From UBA2112 sp964488555 (GTDB lineage Bacteria > Patescibacteriota > Saccharimonadia > Saccharimonadales > Saccharimonadaceae): DNA of 64,000 nucleotides. The stretch covers positions 62,001 through 126,000 of the forward strand of contig CAZAUF010000001.1 in assembly GCA_964488555.1 (NCBI GenBank). Direction: 5' to 3'. The notes below the pieces were generated by a model. The model worked only from the letters and a program-made list of their open reading frames with translations, was not told the origin of the DNA and ran no database searches. This document shows, piece after piece, positions 59,430-64,000 of this stretch. The translations under genes and the position numbers were made by a program. Numbering within the stretch: the first letter of the stretch is position 1; each line of letters starts with the position of its first letter.

Positions 59430-61370
59430 ATGCTTCGACCGATAGTTTTGAGTAATGGTGAGCTACATGTAGGGTTAAATAACTACGGTTTGGTTCATGA
59501 CTTCTACTATCCGTATGTCGGCCTGGAGAACCATTCCGCTGGCATGCAGACCCGACATAAGGTCGGTGTATGGGTGGACGGTGTACTGAGCTGGCTCGAT
59601 ACTCCTGATGAATGGGAGTTTAGCTTCCGTTATCCTATGCGGGCACTTATTGGCCACACAATAGCCAGAAATGATGCGCTGCAGGTCATGCTTGAGATTG
59701 ATGATTTTGTGGATGCGCACACGAGTGCATTTATGCGTAATGTCCACGTTGTTAACCTAGCGGACCAACCCCGAGAGATTCGTCTCTTTATGCACCAGGC
59801 ATTTGTCATTGACGATTCTCGTAGTAATACCGACACCGCACAATATCTACCCGATAGCAATGCTATTCTGCACTACCGCGGTCGCAGAGCATTTCTCGTG
59901 TCTGGCACATACGATGACAAGCCATTTGACCAGCACAGCATCGGACTTTTCGGCATTGAGGGTCGAGACGGTACCTTCAGAGATGCAGATGATGGCGTCC
60001 TGTCCGGCGGTAATGTCGAGCATGGACGGGTCGATTCTATCATACGTTTTTGTGTGCGTGTCGATGCTCACGCCTCTGAAAGAGTGCATTATTGGGTCAC
60101 CGCAGGGTCATCAATTCGCGAAGTGTTGACTGTCGACAAGCAGATCAGACATGATGGTCTGAGCAAGCGACTTCACCTGACGGCCGAGTGGTGGCATACA
60201 TGGCTCAAGCCAGCCATAGCGGCAGCAGATAAACTCGATCCTGCGTACCATGATTCGTTCCTACGGAGTGTCATGATCATCAAATCGCAGATTGATAAAC
60301 GAGGAGCTGTCATAGCCAGTACCGACACCTCTATGCTGAACTATGACCGTGACACATATGCATATTGTTGGCCGCGAGATGGTGCTAATGTGCTGTGGCC
60401 GTTCATCAGGATGGGTTACACAGAAGAGCCGTATCGATTCTTTGAGTTTTGTAAGCGCGTTATGCATCCGAACGGGTACCTGATGCATAAATTTATGGCA
60501 GACGGAGGACTGGGCTCTAGTTGGCATTCATATGTACCAGAAGAAGGCGTGGTCGCACCTCCGATTCAGGAGGACGAAACAGCGTTGGTAGTATTTGTCC
60601 TGGCTCAGTTCTACGAGACAACCAAGGATCCGCGCATTTTACATGATTTTTATGATTCTATGGTCAAACCCATGGCCAACTGGATGGCTGAAGCTATAGA
60701 TGAAACGACAGGTCTTCCTAAGCCGACATACGATCTGTGGGAAGAAGTTTTCATGACGACCACCTATACGACGGCCGTCACATTTGCAGCCCTGCAAGCT
60801 GCAGCTGACCTGGCTGATGCCAAGAACGATCAGGATAGTGCTGTCGCGTGGCGTGCCGTCGCAGACGACATACAAGATAATGCACGCAAATACCTCTACA
60901 ATGCTGATCGCAAAGCGTTCTACAAGGGCATACGTGTCATGAACGGTCAGGTTGAATATGACCCGACTATTGATTCCAGCAGTGTATTCGGCGCATTTAT
61001 GTTTGGTCTCTTTGCTGTAGACTCACCAGAGTTGACCAACGCGACCGCGACATTCGCCGAAGTATTGAGGTCTGATCCGAATATTGAAGCATATCCACGC
61101 TACGAAAATGACAATTACCGCCGGACCGATCCTAGTAGCAACGGCAACTGGTGGTTCATATCAACGCTCTGGATGGCTCAATACTACTTGGAAACAGGCA
61201 AATCTGAACAAGCTGAAGCGATTCTACACTGGGTAGATAGCGTCTCATTGCAAACGGGTGTCATGTCAGAACAGATTAATCCTGCGGATCATTCTATGAT
61301 CGCACCAGCCCCGTTGAGCTGGAGCCATGCTGAGTATATATCGACGTTGCTCGATACGATTAAGAAATAA
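59430..61370 (+). CDS. GH15-family glucoamylase/glucodextranase-like enzyme
   Basis: This 646-residue protein has an N-terminal beta-sandwich (LRPIVLSNGELHVGLNNYGL, YPYVGLENHSAGMQTRHK) and an (alpha/alpha)6 catalytic domain. That domain has RDTYAYCWPRDGANVLWPFI (substrate Arg/Asp), the acid Glu in TYDLWEEVFMTTTYT, and the base Glu in APLSWSHAEYISTL. It removes glucose or trehalose from glucan ends. No signal peptide is present. It closes the GT4-GH57-GH15 operon, which fits a cycle of glucan synthesis and breakdown. Confidence 0.92.
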   Translation: MLRPIVLSNGELHVGLNNYGLVHDFYYPYVGLENHSAGMQTRHKVGVWVDGVLSWLDTPDEWEFSFRYPMRALIGHTIARNDALQVMLEIDDFVDAHTSAFMRNVHVVNLADQPREIRLFMHQAFVIDDSRSNTDTAQYLPDSNAILHYRGRRAFLVSGTYDDKPFDQHSIGLFGIEGRDGTFRDADDGVLSGGNVEHGRVDSIIRFCVRVDAHASERVHYWVTAGSSIREVLTVDKQIRHDGLSKRLHLTAEWWHTWLKPAIAAADKLDPAYHDSFLRSVMIIKSQIDKRGAVIASTDTSMLNYDRDTYAYCWPRDGANVLWPFIRMGYTEEPYRFFEFCKRVMHPNGYLMHKFMADGGLGSSWHSYVPEEGVVAPPIQEDETALVVFVLAQFYETTKDPRILHDFYDSMVKPMANWMAEAIDETTGLPKPTYDLWEEVFMTTTYTTAVTFAALQAAADLADAKNDQDSAVAWRAVADDIQDNARKYLYNADRKAFYKGIRVMNGQVEYDPTIDSSSVFGAFMFGLFAVDSPELTNATATFAEVLRSDPNIEAYPRYENDNYRRTDPSSNGNWWFISTLWMAQYYLETGKSEQAEAILHWVDSVSLQTGVMSEQINPADHSMIAPAPLSWSHAEYISTLLDTIKK

Positions 61371-61385
61371 GATTTTTATACAAAT

Positions 61386-61413
61386 AAAACGACTGCACGT
61401 TGACAGTCGTTTT
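61386..61413. terminator. Bidirectional terminator between the GH15 gene and rpmG
   Basis: AAAACGACTG and CAGTCGTTTT form a 10-pair stem followed by ATTTTAT. Confidence 0.85.
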
Positions 61414-61428
61414 ATTTTATAGGTAGGA

Positions 61429-61635
61429 TTATGATTTACGCTTTTTGACTTCGTTGCGTCCTAGACTCTTTTTGGTCTCGGTGTAGGTCGCATGCTTACG
61501 AGCAATAGGATCATACTTTCTCAGGCTGATCTTGTCTGTGGTCGTTTGCGTGTTTTTAGTCGTATAGTAAGTACGGTGGCCGCTGAGGTCACTTACTAGT
61601 CCAACTAATTTTCGTTTTGTCGCTTTTTTAGCCAT
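61429..61635 (-). CDS. rpmG: Ribosomal protein L33, zinc-free type
   Basis: This 68-residue protein carries the L33 core SGHRTYYTTKNTQTTTDKISLRKYDPIARKH. The Cys pairs of the zinc form are absent, as in many bacteria. About 12 extra basic residues lie at the end (SLGRNEVKKRKS). It sits between the tRNA-Thr and tRNA-Trp genes on the minus strand, as in the classic rpmG-trnW-secE-nusG order. Confidence 0.93.
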   Translation of the reverse strand: MAKKATKRKLVGLVSDLSGHRTYYTTKNTQTTTDKISLRKYDPIARKHATYTETKKSLGRNEVKKRKS

Positions 61636-61702
61636 ACTAAACTCACATTTATTATTACAACTTTATCTACTCTAGCACAAAAAAATGGTTTTGACTAGAG
61701 GT

Positions 61703-62632
61703 CTACGCCTGCTTTTTAGGGTCGTTTTTTTCTGCGATCTTTTGTGATATAGATTCTAGCTTGGCGACTATTCTACCTAATTTATCCCGTGCTGCCGCTC
61801 CATCTCCCGAGAGATCCTCTCTATCGAAAACTTTCCAGTGCTCAAGCACTGGTTTGACGATCTTTTCGGTGTGTATGTGCATGTCATAAATCTTTGCGTT
61901 GGCTATAATCTCGGCGTTTGCCCAGAATTCGGGTATAGTTGCGGCACCCGGCATTTGAAAACCGCCAACTTCTTTGGTAAGAGCCTGCATCATCTCGTTT
62001 GGTGCGACTTCAAACGCTGCCGTACCTATATTGCGGTAAAACAGCATATGGAGATTCTCGTCCATCGCAATGCGACCAAGAAGCCTGTTGGCAAGTTCGT
62101 CGCCGTCCATTTTGCTTTCTAGACCGGTATTGCGGTGTGCTATACGCGTTGCTAACTCTTGAATCGTTACGTAGGCTACAGCCTCAAGCGGCGTCTTGTC
62201 GCCGCTTTCGTAGCCACCTGTAACCTGCTGCATGCGAGCTTGTTCGAGCTCGACAGGATCGATAGCTCGCGTCACGATCAGGAAGTCGCGCATAGCAATA
62301 CTGTGCTTGCCCTCTTCGGCGGTCCAACGGTGTGTCCAAGCACCCCATGCACTTTCAGTACCGAACAGAGTCGCAATCTCTCGATGATACGAGGGCAGGT
62401 TGTCCTCAGTGAGGAGATTGACGTACATGGCGGCTCTTGCAGCTTTACCGAGCTTTGACTGGGTCAATTCCCAATCCTGTCCACCTAGATAAGCGAAGTT
62501 CTTGCCATCGCTCCATGGCACATAGTCATGCGGGTGCCAGTTTTTATACATCTTTTCATGCCGGTTCAGTTCGTTCGCTACGACTGGCTCAAGCTCTCGT
62601 AGTATCTCGGTCGATTCGATGTTCTTTGCCAT
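61703..62632 (-). CDS. Acyl-ACP desaturase (ferritin-like di-iron)
   Basis: This 309-residue protein has the di-iron ligand motifs EDNLPSYHREI, WTAEEGKHSIAM (EExxH) and MDENLHMLFYRN (DENxH). This is the pattern of soluble fatty acyl-ACP desaturases of actinobacterial DesA and plant type. Such enzymes place a double bond in ACP-bound fatty acids using O2 and ferredoxin. No fatty acid synthesis gene is seen nearby, so host-derived acyl chains or a distant pathway would be needed. AGAGGATC precedes the ATG. Confidence 0.9.
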   Translation of the reverse strand: MAKNIESTEILRELEPVVANELNRHEKMYKNWHPHDYVPWSDGKNFAYLGGQDWELTQSKLGKAARAAMYVNLLTEDNLPSYHREIATLFGTESAWGAWTHRWTAEEGKHSIAMRDFLIVTRAIDPVELEQARMQQVTGGYESGDKTPLEAVAYVTIQELATRIAHRNTGLESKMDGDELANRLLGRIAMDENLHMLFYRNIGTAAFEVAPNEMMQALTKEVGGFQMPGAATIPEFWANAEIIANAKIYDMHIHTEKIVKPVLEHWKVFDREDLSGDGAAARDKLGRIVAKLESISQKIAEKNDPKKQA

Positions 62633-62655
62633 GAGATCCTCTGCTTAAATGAAAC

Positions 62656-62675
62656 GGCCGTGTTTTGCCACGGCC
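62656..62675 (-). terminator. Hairpin between tRNA-Thr(GGU) and the desaturase gene
   Basis: GGCCGTG and CACGGCC pair through a 6-base loop, followed by GTTTCATTT on the minus strand. Confidence 0.55.
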
Positions 62676-62690
62676 ACCCTGATAATTCTA

Positions 62691-62766
62691 TGGAGCCACG
62701 ATCGGGGCTTGAACCCGAGACCTCATCCTTACCATGGATGCGCTCTACCAGCTGAGCTATCGCGGC
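62691..62766 (-). tRNA. tRNA-Thr (GGU)
   Basis: Acceptor GCCGCGA/TCGTGGC with one G-T pair, anticodon arm CATCC-ATGGTAA-GGATG and T-arm TCGGG/CCCGA are present. CCA is encoded. The anticodon GGU reads ACC/ACU. Confidence 0.95.
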
Positions 62767-63012
62767 GTAGTTTGATATATTGTAGCAAAAACATCCGATA
62801 AAATAAACACGGCCACAGGAGTAACCGAGCTTATTTGGTGCTGGAAGCAGGACATCGGCTAATGCCTCCTCCGTTCTCTTGTGAAAGAAAATACCTGCGG
62901 GGCTTTCTTTCACTTCGTTCACTGCGCCGACCTCTTTTGCTAGGCAAAATACGGTTCGAGACACGCTAAATACCAAAGTCATAAGCCCACCACGAGGATG
63001 GGCTTATCACTT
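62767..63012 (-). other. tRNA-derived remnant and hairpins between tRNA-Thr and tRNA-Tyr
   Basis: The stretch holds no supported gene. Positions 62834-62853 match the 3' end of tRNA-Tyr (63011-63030) at 19 of 20 bases, including CCA. Two hairpins are present: GTGAAAGAAA/TTTCTTTCAC (62881-62913), and ACCAAAGT+ATAAGCCCA/TGGGCTTAT+ACTTTGGT (62972-63016), which extends into the tRNA-Tyr CCA. An open frame here overlaps a tRNA and is not credible. Confidence 0.6.
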
Positions 63013-63097
63013 TGGTGCTGGAAGTAGGACTCGAACCTACGAAGCCCGAAGGCGGGAGATTTACAGTCTCCTGTGATTGCCACTACACGATTCCAGC
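63013..63097 (-). tRNA. tRNA-Tyr (GUA)
   Basis: Acceptor GCTGGAA/TTCCAGC, anticodon arm GGAGA-CTGTAAA-TCTCC, a long variable arm (CCGCCTTCGGGCTT) and T-arm GTAGG/CCTAC are present. CCA is encoded. The long variable arm is normal for bacterial tRNA-Tyr. Confidence 0.95.
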
Positions 63098-63100
63098 GCG

Positions 63101-63177
63101 TGGAGCCGCTTCACGGATTCGAACCGTGGACCTACTGTTTACAAAACAGTTGCTCTAACCAGCTGAGCTAAAGCGGC
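63101..63177 (-). tRNA. tRNA-Thr (UGU)
   Basis: Acceptor GCCGCTT/AAGCGGC, anticodon arm ACTGT-TTTGTAA-ACAGT and T-arm CACGG/CCGTG are present, with CCA encoded. Three bases separate it from tRNA-Tyr, so the two are co-transcribed. Confidence 0.95.
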
Positions 63178-63236
63178 ATGTAATGCTAAAAAGTACAACT
63201 ACAAGTGTACATCAGGGGTGATAATTCTTCAAGATG

Positions 63237-63887
63237 CTAAATGACTTTGCGCGGTTGTGCGACACGCTTCGGTTGCCCTTGCGGGATAATCATTTTTGCC
63301 GCCTTTTCGTGAAGTTTGTCAGAAAGTTCTTGCTGACCGGTGCGCTCGTAGGCGTCTGCGAGTAGTTTGAGTGTCTGTGGTATGGGGTCGATTTCTACTG
63401 CACGCTCCAGTGATTCAATCATTTTCTTCGGGTGGCCCAGCTTCTCTTGCACCTTGGCATATGCAATATGGCGTGCCGACAGATCACTCTCCATGGCGAG
63501 TGCTTGCTCGAAGGCCAGTGCCGCTTTGACGTAATCACCCGTTTCGTAGTAGATCAGACCGACATTGTGGAGACTACTGGCACTGGGCTCTAGGGATTGA
63601 GCTATCTCAAAACACTCTATGGCATCTTTGTAGACCTGTTGCTTGGCATAGAGGATGCCTAGGCGGTTGTATGCGGTAGCGTTGCGCTCATCCACGCGCA
63701 GGATGGTTAGCAGTGCCTTTTCAGCGCGAAGATACTTCTTGTCGCGCAGAGATTGCTGGGCTACTTCCCACAACTTGTCCAGCCTATCAGAAAGTCTGGA
63801 CGGTAAATCCATGCCAGAGTTTTCAGACATATTGCGATAGAATATGACAAATCCACCGAGAATTGCGACGACAATGAGTCCTAACAT
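63237..63887 (-). CDS. Membrane-anchored TPR repeat protein
   Basis: This 216-residue protein has an N-terminal membrane helix (LGLIVVAILGGFVIFY), then about four tetratricopeptide repeats from residue 38 on, for example ATAYNRLGILYAKQQVYKDA and ASSLHNVGLIYYETGDYVKA. TPR repeats mediate protein contacts; the partner is unknown. TATAAT ends 9 bases before the ATG. Confidence 0.85.
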   Translation of the reverse strand: MLGLIVVAILGGFVIFYRNMSENSGMDLPSRLSDRLDKLWEVAQQSLRDKKYLRAEKALLTILRVDERNATAYNRLGILYAKQQVYKDAIECFEIAQSLEPSASSLHNVGLIYYETGDYVKAALAFEQALAMESDLSARHIAYAKVQEKLGHPKKMIESLERAVEIDPIPQTLKLLADAYERTGQQELSDKLHEKAAKMIIPQGQPKRVAQPRKVI

Positions 63888-63896
63888 GCTTGTTTC

Positions 63897-63902
63897 ATTA
63901 TA
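63897..63902 (-). promoter_or_regulatory. Extended -10 of the TPR protein gene (leaderless type)
   Basis: TATAAT preceded by TGA ends 9 bases before the ATG at 63887. Confidence 0.5.
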
Positions 63903-64000
63903 TCATACAGCTCACTTGACCGCCCCTTGCTACCGAATTTACAGTACACTCGCCGCAAGCTGTAAACGTATATTGCCACCTGCAGCGATACGTTGACGAG

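Noticed and set aside
61429..61635. Loss of zinc Cys in L33 as an anomaly
   Set aside because: Cys-free L33 is common, for example in E. coli, so it is not unusual.
62578..62982. 134-codon minus-strand frame with a natural-looking start
   Set aside because: It runs through the whole of tRNA-Thr(GGU) and into the desaturase gene; the readable part is hairpin and tRNA remnant sequence.

Overview
The window looks like a chromosome segment of a Candidatus Saccharibacteria (TM7) type bacterium. It is a compact genome using the standard code with TGA as stop. Genes are short and dense, the tRNAs carry an encoded CCA, and housekeeping genes are mixed with many small unrecognised proteins. The lineage is inferred from overall character; no 16S rRNA gene is present. 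No insertion sequence, integrase, CRISPR array or rRNA gene was seen.

Left part (1-16 kb): the edge of a GreA-like gene, a two-component system, an HxlR regulator, an HD hydrolase, tgt, an AI-2E-type exporter, cysS with an overlapping DHH phosphodiesterase, ybaB-recR, a GT-C-like membrane enzyme and dnaX-dnaB. The 16-31 kb part holds rplJ-rplL behind a recognisable L10 leader with an attenuator, many small envelope proteins, a DUF348/3D cell-wall protein, a DEAD-box helicase, two HAD hydrolases, a proline-rich surface protein and a second sensor kinase with a stand-alone receiver. The 31-43 kb part holds an MMPL transporter, radC, a GH38 alpha-mannosidase, an MpaB-like protein and a thymidylate supply group (dcd-tmk, folA, thyA). 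The right part (43-64 kb) holds rplA, rplK, nusG and secE separated by unrelated genes, a GlcD-type flavoprotein, a third sensor kinase, an SPFH protein, a GT4-GH57-GH15 glucan cluster, rpmG, an acyl-ACP desaturase, four tRNA genes and a TPR protein.

Three patterns stand out. First, read on the minus strand from the right, the order tRNA-Thr(UGU), tRNA-Tyr, tRNA-Thr(GGU), rpmG, tRNA-Trp, secE, nusG, rplK, rplA, rplJ, rplL matches the classic bacterial translation cluster, but it is stretched over about 45 kb by inserted genes. Second, about twenty genes that open a transcription unit have a TATAAT-like -10 element ending 6-11 bases before the start codon and no clear ribosome binding site, which suggests widespread leaderless mRNA; genes inside operons keep good Shine-Dalgarno sites. 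Third, the intergenic stretch 56385-56696 has a plus-strand promoter, five or more strong hairpins and an intrinsic terminator but no ORF, so it is a candidate unknown structured RNA.

Several conserved proteins are atypical: DnaX and RecR lack their zinc-binding cysteines, and L1 carries a long charged N-terminal extension. Several real-looking genes are under 60 codons. One DUF1801 gene is frameshifted at a T run, and two other ORFs look as if they lost their start or gained an early stop.
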